Positions 38,089 to 47,971 are shown, counted from the stretch's first letter. The stretch is 64,000 bases of DNA from Sphingobacterium oryzagri (GCF_028736175.1 NZ_CP117880.1:3100001-3164000), one strand, 5' to 3'. Made by a program: numbers and translations. The notes: generated by a model not told the origin, from the sequence alone.

Positions 38089-41000
38089 TTATTTAAAATT
38101 ACGACCTTTATGAAAAACACGGGTAGTTGTCGAATCATCGGCCTGTTCCAGATCAAGCAACCAGGCATTTTTATTAAAACACTGCTTAACAACCACATGA
38201 ATAACCGAGCCCTCTATTTGCACAACTCCCGTAACAAGCAATAATTTTGATTGCAAGATTTCGCGTCTGTATTTTTCAAACAGTTTGCCCCAAATCACCA
38301 GATTGGCAAATCCCGTTTCATCTTCTATTGTTACAAATAATACGCCTTTAGCAGTTCCCGGACGTTGGCGAACAGTAACCAGACCGCAGACCTTCACAGG
38401 CATCCCATTTTTGACAATCGATAGCTTACTGGCCGAAACAACATGCAATTTGTCCAGCTTTTCGCGCAAAAAACTAACCGGATGAGCTTTGACAGACAAA
38501 CCCATACTCGCATAATCTTGCACCACATGTTCGCTTTTTGTCATAAAAGGCAAAGCAATCTGCCCATCCGCGTTGCTCGTAGGCTGCTGACCTTTAAACA
38601 TCCCGATTGGCCGATCTTTTACCGCCGATACCGCCCACAATGCCTGCCGCCGATCCAAACCGATGGATCGAAAAGCGTCTGCATCGGCTAGTTTTTCCAA
38701 AACCGCAACCGCGACAATTTCCGCTACAGCTTCCATAGATGTGTAGCCGGTAGACCGATGTACAATAAGTGCCTGAATATCGCTTTCCTGCAGCCCTTTT
38801 ACCTGCCGAAAGCCTAAACGCAATTTGTGAAATTTTTCTGCAAACTTGCCCTCCAAAGTATTATCCCACTGCGAATAGTTAATATCGGCCGCTAATACTG
38901 TTACACCATGTTTTTCTGCATCGATCACAATTTGTGACGGATGATAAAAACCCATCGGCTGGCTATTCAACAAAGCGGCGGCAAACACATCTGGATAATA
39001 GCATTTGATGTAGCTTGACACATAAACCAACAAAGCAAAAGAGGCCGCATGGCTTTCCGGGAATCCGTAGCTACCAAAGCCCTCCAACTGCTTAAAAACC
39101 CGATTAGCAAACTCTTCGGAATATCCGCGAGCCATCATACCATCCACCATTTTTTTATGAAATTGGCTAACCTCTCCTTTCGCTTTAAAAGTAGCCATGC
39201 TTCTGCGCAAAGCATCGGCCTCAGCCGGTGTAAAGCCAGCGCCAACAATAGCAATCTCCATGGCTTGCTCCTGAAACAACGGAACTCCCTTTGTGCGCTC
39301 TAAAATACTTTCAATCTCCGGCGAAGGATAAGTAATAGCTTCTTCCCCACTGCGCCTCCGCAAATAAGGATGCACCATATCGCCTTGTATAGGTCCTGGT
39401 CGCACAATAGCCACCTCAATTACGAGATCATAAAATTTTTCAGGGCGTAAGCGTGGTAGCATCGACATTTGCGCACGACTCTCTATCTGAAAAACGCCTA
39501 AAGTATCGGCCAAGCTAATCATGGCATACACCTGCTTATCATCTTGTTCTACATTCGCCAAGGTCATTTCAACGCCGTAATGCGTTTTCACCAAATCAAA
39601 AGCTTTGCGAATACAGGTTAACATCCCCAGCCCCAGCACATCTACTTTCAGAAACCCCAAAGCTTCCAGATCATCTTTATTCCACTCAATATTAGTCCGA
39701 TTTTCCATGCGTGCATGGATAATTGGACAAAGCTCGTGCATCTTACCTTGCGTAATGACAAAACCACCAGTGTGCTGCCCCAACTGTCGTGGAAACCCCA
39801 TCAGTTGCTCGCTAAGCGTTAATATTTTACGAAAATGCGGATCTTTTAGATTAAACCCATGCTCTGCAAAACGCGCCGGATCGAGCTCGTTATCCCAATG
39901 CGAACCGATAGTTTGCGAAAGTCGGCCAAGCGCATCCATAGACAAGCCCATCGCCTTGCCCACATCACGCAAAGCTCCCTTTGCCCTTTCCTGCGTTACC
40001 GTAGCAACAATAGCTGCCCTATCCCGGCCATATTTCTCATAGATATACTGAATTACCTCTTCCCGGCGTTCATGTTCAAAATCTACATCAATATCAGGAG
40101 GTTCATCACGCGCATCCGACATAAAGCGAGCAAACAGCAATTTGATTTTAGTAGGATCGACCGAGGTAATACCCAAGCAATAACAAACAATAGAATTGGC
40201 CGCGGAACCACGACCTTGACACAAAATGCCCCGACTACGCGCAAACCGGACATAATCATACACCGTTAAAAAATAAGACGGGTAGTTTTTACGCGCAATA
40301 AACTCCAGTTCCATTTTGATCTGTTGCTCATAACCCTCTGGGATGCCTTCTTCAAATTGTCGTTTTGCACCTTCCCACACTAATTTTTCGAGCTCTTCTT
40401 GCGGCGTACGCCCTTCACTTGTTAATTCTTCCGGATACACGTACGTCAGCTCGTCCAATGAAAACCGACAAACATCTGCAATCGCCAAGCTGTTAGCTAA
40501 GGCTTCCGGATAATTTCGAAAAAGTCTTTCCACCTCCTCCACCGGTTTTAAATACCGCTCCGCATTGGCGTGCAACAAGTAACCCGCCTGTTGTATCGTG
40601 CACTTCTCGCGCACGCAGGTGAGTACATCCAACAGTTCCCGACGTGCAAGATCATGGCAGTGCACATCGCCTAATGCTACCATAGGCAACGCTAAATGGT
40701 TTGCCAACGCTTCTATCCGAAAGAGTCGTTTATGATCGTCGCCATGATACAAGCGCGAAGCTCCTAAGTACAACTGCCCGGCAAGCAAGTTTTCATAATA
40801 ATGCATATCATCAACATAGGCCGTGGGCAAAGTGAAATCAGGACGCAGCACATCGGGCGGTACAGCAATAAAGATCAGTCCCTCACGATGCGTTTCCAGA
40901 TCATGCTTGTAGAGCAGGCAACTCCCTTTTTCTGCCCGCAAATTACCGGTTGATAATAAAGCGCACAACGTTGCATAGCCGGCTCTATCCTGCGGATAAA

Positions 41001-41229
41001 CCAGCAAACTGCTGCAATCAACAAAATCCAGTCGACAACCGACAATCAAGCGTATACGCTGTTTTTTTGCCGCCACATGCGCCCGTACAATACCGGCCAG
41101 GCTATTTCTATCGGTAATAGCCAACGCTTCGTAGCCAAGCGCCACCGCACTTTCCATCAACTCTTCGGGATGCGAAGCACCACGTAGAAAAGAAAAATTA
41201 CTCGTAACCTGTAGCTCGATATATCCCAT
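38089..41229 (-). CDS. dnaE2: Error-prone DNA polymerase III alpha subunit
   Basis: A 1046-residue polymerase of the DnaE2/ImuC type, used for translesion synthesis. The PHP domain comes first (YIELQVTSNFSFLRGASHPE; ITDRNSLAG). The polymerase core follows, with SRGILCQGRGSAANSIVCYC and PPDIDVDFEHERREEVIQY holding the catalytic aspartates. HhH and OB-fold regions complete it. The length is typical for DnaE2, shorter than replicative DnaE. It is the third gene of the imuA-imuB-dnaE2 operon, 5 bp after imuB. The cassette raises damage-induced mutation in other bacteria; that role is inferred here. Confidence 0.94.
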   Translation of the reverse strand: MGYIELQVTSNFSFLRGASHPEELMESAVALGYEALAITDRNSLAGIVRAHVAAKKQRIRLIVGCRLDFVDCSSLLVYPQDRAGYATLCALLSTGNLRAEKGSCLLYKHDLETHREGLIFIAVPPDVLRPDFTLPTAYVDDMHYYENLLAGQLYLGASRLYHGDDHKRLFRIEALANHLALPMVALGDVHCHDLARRELLDVLTCVREKCTIQQAGYLLHANAERYLKPVEEVERLFRNYPEALANSLAIADVCRFSLDELTYVYPEELTSEGRTPQEELEKLVWEGAKRQFEEGIPEGYEQQIKMELEFIARKNYPSYFLTVYDYVRFARSRGILCQGRGSAANSIVCYCLGITSVDPTKIKLLFARFMSDARDEPPDIDVDFEHERREEVIQYIYEKYGRDRAAIVATVTQERAKGALRDVGKAMGLSMDALGRLSQTIGSHWDNELDPARFAEHGFNLKDPHFRKILTLSEQLMGFPRQLGQHTGGFVITQGKMHELCPIIHARMENRTNIEWNKDDLEALGFLKVDVLGLGMLTCIRKAFDLVKTHYGVEMTLANVEQDDKQVYAMISLADTLGVFQIESRAQMSMLPRLRPEKFYDLVIEVAIVRPGPIQGDMVHPYLRRRSGEEAITYPSPEIESILERTKGVPLFQEQAMEIAIVGAGFTPAEADALRRSMATFKAKGEVSQFHKKMVDGMMARGYSEEFANRVFKQLEGFGSYGFPESHAASFALLVYVSSYIKCYYPDVFAAALLNSQPMGFYHPSQIVIDAEKHGVTVLAADINYSQWDNTLEGKFAEKFHKLRLGFRQVKGLQESDIQALIVHRSTGYTSMEAVAEIVAVAVLEKLADADAFRSIGLDRRQALWAVSAVKDRPIGMFKGQQPTSNADGQIALPFMTKSEHVVQDYASMGLSVKAHPVSFLREKLDKLHVVSASKLSIVKNGMPVKVCGLVTVRQRPGTAKGVLFVTIEDETGFANLVIWGKLFEKYRREILQSKLLLVTGVVQIEGSVIHVVVKQCFNKNAWLLDLEQADDSTTTRVFHKGRNFK

Positions 41230-41234
41230 TCTAT

Positions 41235-42740
41235 TTACGCAAAAAATCCATGTAAATACCAGATCGATTTATGATCGCCTTGATAATGTCCAGCGCGAAA
41301 CAACCAGTACCTTTTGCCTTGTTCATCCTCCACGGCATAATAATCGCGATGTTCACCCTCGTCTATCCACCAGGCGCGTTCTATTCGTTCGGGTCCATCG
41401 GCCCTTGCGATCTTGACAATTTCACCTTGGTACCTAAACAACATGGGCGGATAATCGGGAATCGGTGCCGTCACTTCAATGCGCTCTGGCGGATGAAGCA
41501 ATCGCGTAGGACGTGGCATGTCCATGCGCCAAGGCAAATTTATTTTCTCTGTCAGGTAAGCTGCTGCTCGTATAGATCGCTCTGGCCAATAATCTTGTGC
41601 CGGCAGGTAACGATTGATTTGACAAGCCGGATCTTGCCCCTTAATTCTATCCAACAATTCCGCAATATCATTGGCGGCAAACCCCGTGTCTTGCTGCCAT
41701 AATAACTCTTGTGACGAAGCTGCCTCATGCACCATAAGACCCTCTAACACAAAAAGCTCAATGCCCAAGGCCGGCTCGATGTCGCCAATCTTTTGTAAAA
41801 AAAGACGATGCAAATGGGGCACATGCGATGACGGACGGTTGGTACCGACCGTTATACTCACGAGCTTACCATCTACACGATGACAGATCAGTTTAGCCTT
41901 TCGCAATCCCTTACCTTCCCCCGCGAGCCGCGCACAAAGTTGCAAAAGCAATTCTTCCACAGCCAGTTCTATCGCTTTGCGCGTACGAACCGGCTCCAGG
42001 CAGGGCAAACGTTCGCTATAAGGCACTACAGGGCGCAAAGACAACAAAAACTCATCCTCTTTGCCAAGAAACTGGTCGATACGCTTCAACAAATCCGCAG
42101 TAAAACGTCTTTTTAAAGCAGCGGATGGCAAAGCTACAATGGCGCCTAACGTTCGAAAACCAAGTTTGTGCAAACGGTCTAGCGCACTTTGTTCCAAACG
42201 TAAACCTGCAATAGGTAAATGAGCAAGCGCATCAACCTGACTGCCAGCCTTAATCACGGCTAGATTTTCGCTATACCGGGCAGCAGCCCAAGCAGCTCCA
42301 ACCGTATCGGCCACCGCAATAGCCACCTGATATCCTTTGAGCGAGAGCTGTCCTTGTATAGCATGTAGATAAGCCTTCTCGTCTCCCCAAAGATGGGTAC
42401 AGCCCGTGCTTTCCAGCAACAATCCTTGTCCAGCAATATCTAGCGCAACGATGGGCGTAAACTTGATGCACCATAAACCAATAGCTTTCAAAAGTTTTTC
42501 AGCACGATCTGCTTTATCATCCAGCACCAGCAGTTCGGGAACAGCCGCTTTTGCATCGGCTAAGACCATAGCAACCTGTATACCATGTTGCTGCGCCACT
42601 TCATTAACAGCTGTAATACACATTCGTCCGCTCACGGGCGCCGCAAATACCAGTGGAGCCAATCGTTGCGCAATATGCGTTCGACTTGACCAATCAGTTA
42701 ATAAAAAAGGAAACCATATTGAAACATAACGCCGCTTCAT
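41235..42740 (-). CDS. imuB: ImuB-type Y-family polymerase-like protein
   Basis: A 501-residue Y-family polymerase relative that acts as the adaptor of the mutasome rather than as a polymerase. It starts RRYVSIWFPFLLTDW, where true Y polymerases carry the first catalytic Asp; the expected acidic pair is not evident, consistent with an inactive ImuB. The palm-like part contains TPIVALDIAGQGLLLESTG, followed by a fingers/little-finger region and a C-terminal tail ending IWYLHGFFA. It lies 3 bp after imuA and 5 bp before dnaE2. Confidence 0.9.
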   Translation of the reverse strand: MKRRYVSIWFPFLLTDWSSRTHIAQRLAPLVFAAPVSGRMCITAVNEVAQQHGIQVAMVLADAKAAVPELLVLDDKADRAEKLLKAIGLWCIKFTPIVALDIAGQGLLLESTGCTHLWGDEKAYLHAIQGQLSLKGYQVAIAVADTVGAAWAAARYSENLAVIKAGSQVDALAHLPIAGLRLEQSALDRLHKLGFRTLGAIVALPSAALKRRFTADLLKRIDQFLGKEDEFLLSLRPVVPYSERLPCLEPVRTRKAIELAVEELLLQLCARLAGEGKGLRKAKLICHRVDGKLVSITVGTNRPSSHVPHLHRLFLQKIGDIEPALGIELFVLEGLMVHEAASSQELLWQQDTGFAANDIAELLDRIKGQDPACQINRYLPAQDYWPERSIRAAAYLTEKINLPWRMDMPRPTRLLHPPERIEVTAPIPDYPPMLFRYQGEIVKIARADGPERIERAWWIDEGEHRDYYAVEDEQGKRYWLFRAGHYQGDHKSIWYLHGFFA

Positions 42741-42743
42741 AAC

Positions 42744-43484
42744 CTAGCTTACTTTCAAGTTAGGCCGGATAGATCGTTGCACCGGCTTCTTATCTAAACG
42801 TTCGGGTATAAATTGATGCGCTTGCCAGGTAACCTGCCAATGACTGGGGTTGCCGTTTTTCACCTTTAACAGATTGACGCCCCACACCGGAAAACCAATC
42901 CCCGGAAGTTCATCGATAATCTTACTCGGCAGGGGTTTAACATGCCAACGCACCGCACAAACCGTAGACATACGGACGCGAGCCGCTTTTCGCAAGAGTA
43001 AGCCCGTAACCCGGCTTTTTTCGACGGCCAGTTGCAATCGACGCGACTGTATAAAATCCAGATCTGAAATTTCAGCGATAACACAACACAAACTACTGCA
43101 TTTTAAGCTTTCTTCCAGCGCCCATAAAATGTCTTGCTCCTTATGCATACAAACAAAAACAATACGATCAGGAGCTATCCCAAAATTTTGAATAGCAGCG
43201 GGAAATACCGTATGGCTATTACTAATCCACAGGCATACGGCAGTGTTATGCATCAAAACAGACAACAAGCCGCCCACAAAACCTGTGGTAGCGGCTTCTT
43301 CTTCTTGCGAATCGGTAATGAATTCATGAATAGTACCCGTAGGAAAAGCCTGACCAGGAAACGCAGATTCGAACGCGCCAAACCCGACACGCGTAGTGTT
43401 TTTTTTAATCTCTTTGTAGCCCTGCCATGTTAAAATCTTTTGCTGCAGGGCTTCGATTACCTGTTGCTTGTTTGCCATATCCAT
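42744..43484 (-). CDS. imuA: ImuA-like protein, RecA/SulA-related
   Basis: A protein of about 246 residues from the ATG at 43484 (MDMANKQQVIEAL). This start has a clear AAAGGAGG site 6-7 bp upstream, rare in this genome. A longer frame reaching 43577 would run through the promoter and is rejected. Motifs recall ImuA/RecA-like proteins: FPTGTIHEFI, a strand CLWISN, and LCCVIAEISDLDF. It is the first gene of the mutasome operon. A 17-bp palindrome next to its -7 element suggests repressor control. Confidence 0.8.
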   Translation of the reverse strand: MDMANKQQVIEALQQKILTWQGYKEIKKNTTRVGFGAFESAFPGQAFPTGTIHEFITDSQEEEAATTGFVGGLLSVLMHNTAVCLWISNSHTVFPAAIQNFGIAPDRIVFVCMHKEQDILWALEESLKCSSLCCVIAEISDLDFIQSRRLQLAVEKSRVTGLLLRKAARVRMSTVCAVRWHVKPLPSKIIDELPGIGFPVWGVNLLKVKNGNPSHWQVTWQAHQFIPERLDKKPVQRSIRPNLKVS

Positions 43485-43505
43485 ATAATACCTCCTTTCC
43501 GTAAA

Positions 43506-43513
43506 CAAAAATA
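43506..43513 (-). promoter_or_regulatory. -7 element of the imuA-imuB-dnaE2 operon
   Basis: On the minus strand TATTTTTG matches TAnnTTTG. Transcription would begin near 43499, about 15 nt before the imuA ATG, leaving room for the AGGAGG site. Confidence 0.5.
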
Positions 43514-43514
43514 A

Positions 43515-43531
43515 TACTAAATTTTTTAGTA
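43515..43531 (-). promoter_or_regulatory. Candidate operator palindrome at the imuA promoter
   Basis: TACTAAATTTTTTAGTA is a perfect palindrome apart from its odd centre base and directly abuts the -7 element. Its position between -7 and -33 is ideal for a repressor of a damage-inducible operon. No LexA gene is in the window, so the cognate repressor is unknown. Confidence 0.45.
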
Positions 43532-43580
43532 AAAAAGTTTTATCACTTTTTATTATATTTAGCTTTCTAAACTTCAATCT

Positions 43581-45200
43581 ATGAGCAGCATACGTATCGT
43601 TTCTTTTTTAATACTTTTTGCCAGCGCCAGTACGTTTACTATTTTTGCACAGTCACCCTCCCCGAAAAAGCGACCAAATATCGTGTACATTATGAGTGAC
43701 GATCATGGTTATCAAGCGATCAGCGCGTATGGTTACGGCCTAAATCAAACCCCAAATATCGATCGGCTTGCGAAAGAAGGATTACTATTTACCCGAGCTA
43801 CGGTTACCAATTCGCTTTGTGCGCCTAGCCGTGCAGTATTACTGACCGGAAAACACAGTTACATCAATGGCAAAATAGACAATGAAGCGAAATTTGATTG
43901 GCGACAGGATAACTTTGCGAAAATCCTGCAAGCCCATGGTTACCAAACAGCCCTTATCGGAAAAATTCATATGGATGGACGACCAGCGGGTTTTGACCAT
44001 TCAGCCGTACTCATAGATCAAGGCGAGTATTACAACCCCAACTTCATCATCAATGGCAAAAAGCAACAATTGCAGGGCTATGTTTCTGATTTAACGACCG
44101 ATATGGTGTTGGATTGGATAGACAATCGTGATAAAGAAAAACCTTTTTGCGTACTTTATCACCAAAAAGCGCCCCATCGGGAGTGGCTCCCTGCTCTACG
44201 CCATATTGCAAAATATACCCAAATGAAATTTCCGGAACCGGCAACGCTCTTTGACAATTTTGAAGGCCGTGGTACTGCTGCCAAGACAGCGGAAATGAAT
44301 ATCTTGAAACATATGAATTGGGCAGGCGATAACAAAATACCGCCCGCCATGATGGATGAACTGGGCTTGAAAGAATACATGAATTGGGACAAAGCAGCTT
44401 ACACAAATAATTTGGGCCGGATGTCTGCGCAAGAACGTGCACAGTGGGACTCCGTTTATCAACCGATCATGGAAGATTTTAAAGCAGCTTACCCTAATAT
44501 GTCACAACAGGAGCTCATGCAGTGGCGCTTCCAACGCTACATGCAAGATTATTTAGGCACGGTGGCCGCTGTAGACGATGGTGTAGGCAAATTACTGGAT
44601 TATCTCCAAGCTAATGGTCTGGAGGAAAACACTATTGTGATCTACACGTCTGATCAAGGCTTTTACCTGGGTGAGCACGGCTGGTTTGATAAACGATTTA
44701 TGTACGAAGAGTCGCTACGCACGCCACTCCTTATTAAATATCCTAAAGAAATCGCTGCAGGAATAAGTTCTAGTGCACTCGTTCAAAATCTAGATTTCGC
44801 GCCAACTTTGCTGGACTACGCCGGTGTAGCTGCCCCGAAAGATATGCAAGGTCAATCATTCAGAAAACTGGCCGCCGGAACAGACAGCACCTGGCGTGAT
44901 GCAGCATATTATACGTATTATGAGTATCCAGGCATACATATGGCCAAAAGGCATTACGGCATACGCACCGATCGGTATAAATTAATTCATTTTTATTACG
45001 ATGTGGATGAGTGGGAACTCTATGACTTGGAGCGCGACCCGCAAGAATTAAAAAACGTATACGATGATCCGGCTTATGCCAACGTAAAAAGTGAAATGCA
45101 GCAAAAACTCGAAAAAGTCAGGAAGGAATACAAGGATTCGGATGCGAATGACCAAAAATTTCTACCCGAGAATAAAATCAATCGACAGGCAAAGAACTAG
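43581..45200 (+). CDS. Secreted sulfatase, family S1
   Basis: A 539-residue exported sulfatase (signal peptide about residues 1-23). The metal-binding start PNIVYIMSDDHGYQ and the signature Cys80-Ala-Pro-Ser-Arg-84 are clear. The Cys must be converted to formylglycine by a separate maturase not seen here. ALIGKIHMDG and IYTSDQGFYLGEHGWFDKR are further active-site segments. It likely removes sulfate from a host or algal glycan or a similar sulfated substrate; specificity cannot be read. It is divergent from the imu operon and ends at a bidirectional terminator. Confidence 0.93.
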   Translation: MSSIRIVSFLILFASASTFTIFAQSPSPKKRPNIVYIMSDDHGYQAISAYGYGLNQTPNIDRLAKEGLLFTRATVTNSLCAPSRAVLLTGKHSYINGKIDNEAKFDWRQDNFAKILQAHGYQTALIGKIHMDGRPAGFDHSAVLIDQGEYYNPNFIINGKKQQLQGYVSDLTTDMVLDWIDNRDKEKPFCVLYHQKAPHREWLPALRHIAKYTQMKFPEPATLFDNFEGRGTAAKTAEMNILKHMNWAGDNKIPPAMMDELGLKEYMNWDKAAYTNNLGRMSAQERAQWDSVYQPIMEDFKAAYPNMSQQELMQWRFQRYMQDYLGTVAAVDDGVGKLLDYLQANGLEENTIVIYTSDQGFYLGEHGWFDKRFMYEESLRTPLLIKYPKEIAAGISSSALVQNLDFAPTLLDYAGVAAPKDMQGQSFRKLAAGTDSTWRDAAYYTYYEYPGIHMAKRHYGIRTDRYKLIHFYYDVDEWELYDLERDPQELKNVYDDPAYANVKSEMQQKLEKVRKEYKDSDANDQKFLPENKINRQAKN

Positions 45201-45214
45201 TCACAGTAAGTACA

Positions 45215-45260
45215 TATAAAATCCTGTTCTTTTTGTGCACGAAAAGAACAGGATTTTATA
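45215..45260. terminator. Bidirectional terminator between sulfatase and alcohol dehydrogenase
   Basis: TATAAAATCCTGTTCTTTT (45215-45233) pairs with AAAAGAACAGGATTTTATA (45242-45260). A/T-rich arm ends allow use in both directions between the convergent genes. Confidence 0.8.
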
Positions 45261-45275
45261 TACTATCGTAAAAAC

Positions 45276-46322
45276 CTACAAAGTAGCCATATCGATGACA
45301 AAACGGTACTTCACATCATTTTTTTCCATGCGCGCATAAGCCTCTTCTATGTAGGCCATATCGATCACCTCAACATCGGACGTGATATTATGCGCGGCAC
45401 AAAAATCAAGCATTTCTTGTGTTTCCGCGATTCCACCAATCATGGAGCCTGCCAAACTGTTTCGGTTCATGATCAAAGAAAAAGCCGGAATTGCAGCCGG
45501 TACTGCTGGCACTCCCACACAGATATGTGTTCCATTGGTTTTTAATAAACCCATGTATGCCGCAATATCATGCGCTGCGCTTACCGTGTCTAATATGTAA
45601 TCAAACGAACGTTTGGCTGCTTCAAATTCTGCAGGATCAGTAGTTACGATAAAATTATGTGCTCCCAATCTTTTCGCATCTTCCCGTTTACTAGCCGATG
45701 TGCTTAGTACGGTAACTTCAGCGCCGAAAGCAACGCCAAACTTAACCGCCATATGCCCTAAACCACCTAAACCCAGCACGGCTAATTTTGTACCAGCACC
45801 CACATTCCAACGGCGCAATGGCGAATACGTCGTGATACCCGCACATAGCAGCGGTGCCACACCAGGCAACGACAAATTTTCAGGCACGCGAAGCACAAAC
45901 TCTTCCTTTACCACAATTGTCTTCGAATAACCACCATAGGTTGGCATACCATCGGTATAAATATTTATTCCATTGTACGTTTGTATATTGCCACGCTCGC
46001 AATATTGTTCCTCGCCATCGCGACAACTTGCGCAGCTGCTACACGAGTCGACCATACAGCCTGTACCAACCAAATCACCTACTTTAAATTTTTGAACCGA
46101 CGCACCGACCTGCGCTACACGGCCAACAATCTCATGTCCGGGTACCATTGGAAAAATACCTTCAAACCAATCGTTACGTACCTGGTGCAAATCAGAATGG
46201 CACACGCCACAATACAAAATATCGAACTGTACATCCGTCGGACCTATTTCACGTCGTTCAAAATCCCATTCCACTAATTTTTCGCCAGCACTCAATGCTG
46301 CGTAACCTTTTGTTGCTATCAT
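45276..46322 (-). CDS. Zinc-dependent alcohol dehydrogenase (YahK/cinnamyl-type)
   Basis: A 348-residue medium-chain dehydrogenase. The catalytic zinc site begins CGVCHSDLHQVRNDW, then PGHEIVGRV. The structural zinc site is the four-Cys cluster CMVDSCSSCASCRDGEEQYC. The cofactor fold has VLGLGGLGHMAVK. Close relatives (YahK, AdhC) reduce aldehydes with NADPH. No operon partner is present; expression may be single-gene. Confidence 0.92.
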   Translation of the reverse strand: MIATKGYAALSAGEKLVEWDFERREIGPTDVQFDILYCGVCHSDLHQVRNDWFEGIFPMVPGHEIVGRVAQVGASVQKFKVGDLVGTGCMVDSCSSCASCRDGEEQYCERGNIQTYNGINIYTDGMPTYGGYSKTIVVKEEFVLRVPENLSLPGVAPLLCAGITTYSPLRRWNVGAGTKLAVLGLGGLGHMAVKFGVAFGAEVTVLSTSASKREDAKRLGAHNFIVTTDPAEFEAAKRSFDYILDTVSAAHDIAAYMGLLKTNGTHICVGVPAVPAAIPAFSLIMNRNSLAGSMIGGIAETQEMLDFCAAHNITSDVEVIDMAYIEEAYARMEKNDVKYRFVIDMATL

Positions 46323-46464
46323 ATTAATTAGAATCTAGATATTACTCTTCTCAACTTATTATAAAACACTATTCTGTAAAAAAACAATCCGACCGCTAAG
46401 TTGTTTTAGTAAACCTTAGGAATATAAGCTGTAAGCGCGACAATACGCATGACGGATAAACCCA

Positions 46465-47208
46465 CTACAGATCTGGTTCTAATGCGACCAACATTGCTTT
46501 ACTCCTTGCTTGATAAGCCGCCGGCATGGCTTGCCATGTCTGATCGTAAACCACATGATACACATCTTCTTCATTTCCCGACGGATAATAAGCTGTAGCT
46601 TTTGCCTTTATACATCTTCTATCCTCTTTACTAAAGTAATAAACCAACTGCTTATAAGGTTTTGCATCAAGGCCATCACTATCGCCCAGGTAACTTAAGT
46701 AAAAAACAGGAAAGCCATCTACAGCTTCGATTAAGCAATTTTTATAATCAAACTGCGGCCAGTATACGGCATTTCCAAAATCCTGAAAACGTGCTTTTTC
46801 AACCAATCCACCATGATCTTCAATCAAGATAAATGCGTAAAGATCATGATCGGTAAGTGTATACCCCGGCACCTCATCTTGTCGGACGACGCCAAAAGTG
46901 CCGTCGCGTAGTGTGCCATACACTTCTTGCGTATGTGCTTCCTGATAGTCGGTAGATTTAATTTTCTTTTTAAATACAAAATAAAAATTACCCATAGCCG
47001 ACTCGGCTTGGATAATCATCGTCGTTTTACCGTAGCGCGTACGCTCATAGCCGATCGCATTGTGGTAACTAAAATCCGTTTCTGTTTCAAAACGCGACGA
47101 ATCTTTCGGGTAGTACGTCGTTATCTTTACCTGGGCAGATTGCCCGTAGCTGTTGGCGAACCAAAACACCAGGAAAAAAACACCATTAAAGCGTATCCAT
47201 TTCATCAT
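46465..47208 (-). CDS. Secreted protein of unknown function
   Basis: A 247-residue exported protein (signal peptide about residues 1-22, ending NSYGQS). The mature part is rich in aromatic residues and beta-like segments (FSYHNAIGYERTRYGKTTMI; FYLSYLGDSDGLDAKPYKQL). No catalytic motif or lipobox. No family recognised. It stands alone between the alcohol dehydrogenase gene and a 5'-nucleotidase gene. Confidence 0.6.
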   Translation of the reverse strand: MMKWIRFNGVFFLVFWFANSYGQSAQVKITTYYPKDSSRFETETDFSYHNAIGYERTRYGKTTMIIQAESAMGNFYFVFKKKIKSTDYQEAHTQEVYGTLRDGTFGVVRQDEVPGYTLTDHDLYAFILIEDHGGLVEKARFQDFGNAVYWPQFDYKNCLIEAVDGFPVFYLSYLGDSDGLDAKPYKQLVYYFSKEDRRCIKAKATAYYPSGNEEDVYHVVYDQTWQAMPAAYQARSKAMLVALEPDL

Positions 47209-47310
47209 CGTTGTGCGGAGTAAATGGTAGGAAAGTTACGTCAAAAAAACCAATAAGCTATAGCAGAAAATGGCTATTTGATCTTCTATCCTTTTATTTA
47301 ACGCACAAAC

Positions 47311-47841
47311 TTACGCTAAAAAGTATGTCGCAACCGCATTCCAATCTTTTAGACGCTCAAATTCGGTCTCCTGGGCATTATGAAAAGCATCAAACAGAAG
47401 CGGTACACCAGCGAATGTCTTCAGATTTTTAACATGGTCGTCGAGTAAGTAATCCGTGTGGATAATGCTTTTATCACCACAGAATACGATGTTGCGCCAG
47501 GAGATAAATGGAAAATATTCAGCTAACCAATCGTATTTGTCTCGCAAACTAAATGGAAACTCCATCGCTGCGGACACGACAAATAAATCGTACCGCTCGT
47601 GAAGAGCCCTAACCACCTCTTGTGCATTGGTAGATACCGGTAGCGTGCGAAAAAAACCAGGATGCTCCAGATAACGCCGCACAGCAGTTTCATCCGGTAA
47701 GCATGCGTTTTCTGGTAAGCCAACAAGCGTGCTTGGCGCTATGTGTTGGCCAGTCTCTTCAAAATAATAAGCGATGTAATGCGCCATGTTATTGGCCAAC
47801 ACGCCATCCATATCCAGTGCTATCGATTTTTTATTTTCCAT
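47311..47841 (-). CDS. 5'(3')-deoxyribonucleotidase-like HAD phosphatase
   Basis: A 176-residue HAD-fold phosphatase. The start at 47841 gives MENKKSIALDMDGVLANN, with the nucleophile in DMDGV; a longer frame to 47925 adds non-family residues. LFVVSAAMEFPFSLRDKYDW and DYLLDDHVKNL fit the NT5C branch, which dephosphorylates deoxynucleotides. It is divergent from a DeoR-type regulator, which suggests a control link with a phosphorylated sugar or nucleotide signal. Confidence 0.82.
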   Translation of the reverse strand: MENKKSIALDMDGVLANNMAHYIAYYFEETGQHIAPSTLVGLPENACLPDETAVRRYLEHPGFFRTLPVSTNAQEVVRALHERYDLFVVSAAMEFPFSLRDKYDWLAEYFPFISWRNIVFCGDKSIIHTDYLLDDHVKNLKTFAGVPLLFDAFHNAQETEFERLKDWNAVATYFLA

Positions 47842-47941
47842 TGACACAAACATTAATATTGCAAATAAAAGCAAAATACAGCAATTAAAAGCAATATTAA
47901 AACAAAAAAAAGCATGATATCGCATAAAACAGAAAAATATG

Positions 47942-47949
47942 TATATTTG
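47942..47949 (+). promoter_or_regulatory. -7 element for the DeoR-type regulator gene
   Basis: TATATTTG matches TAnnTTTG and lies 22 bp before the ATG at 47972. It rules out translation from an upstream ATG at 47939. Confidence 0.55.
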
Positions 47950-47971
47950 CGATACGACATTTTGTAATTAC

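Noticed and set aside
43485..43577. 31-residue N-terminal extension of ImuA
   Set aside because: It would translate through the palindrome and the -7 element. The ATG at 43484 has a clear AGGAGG site.
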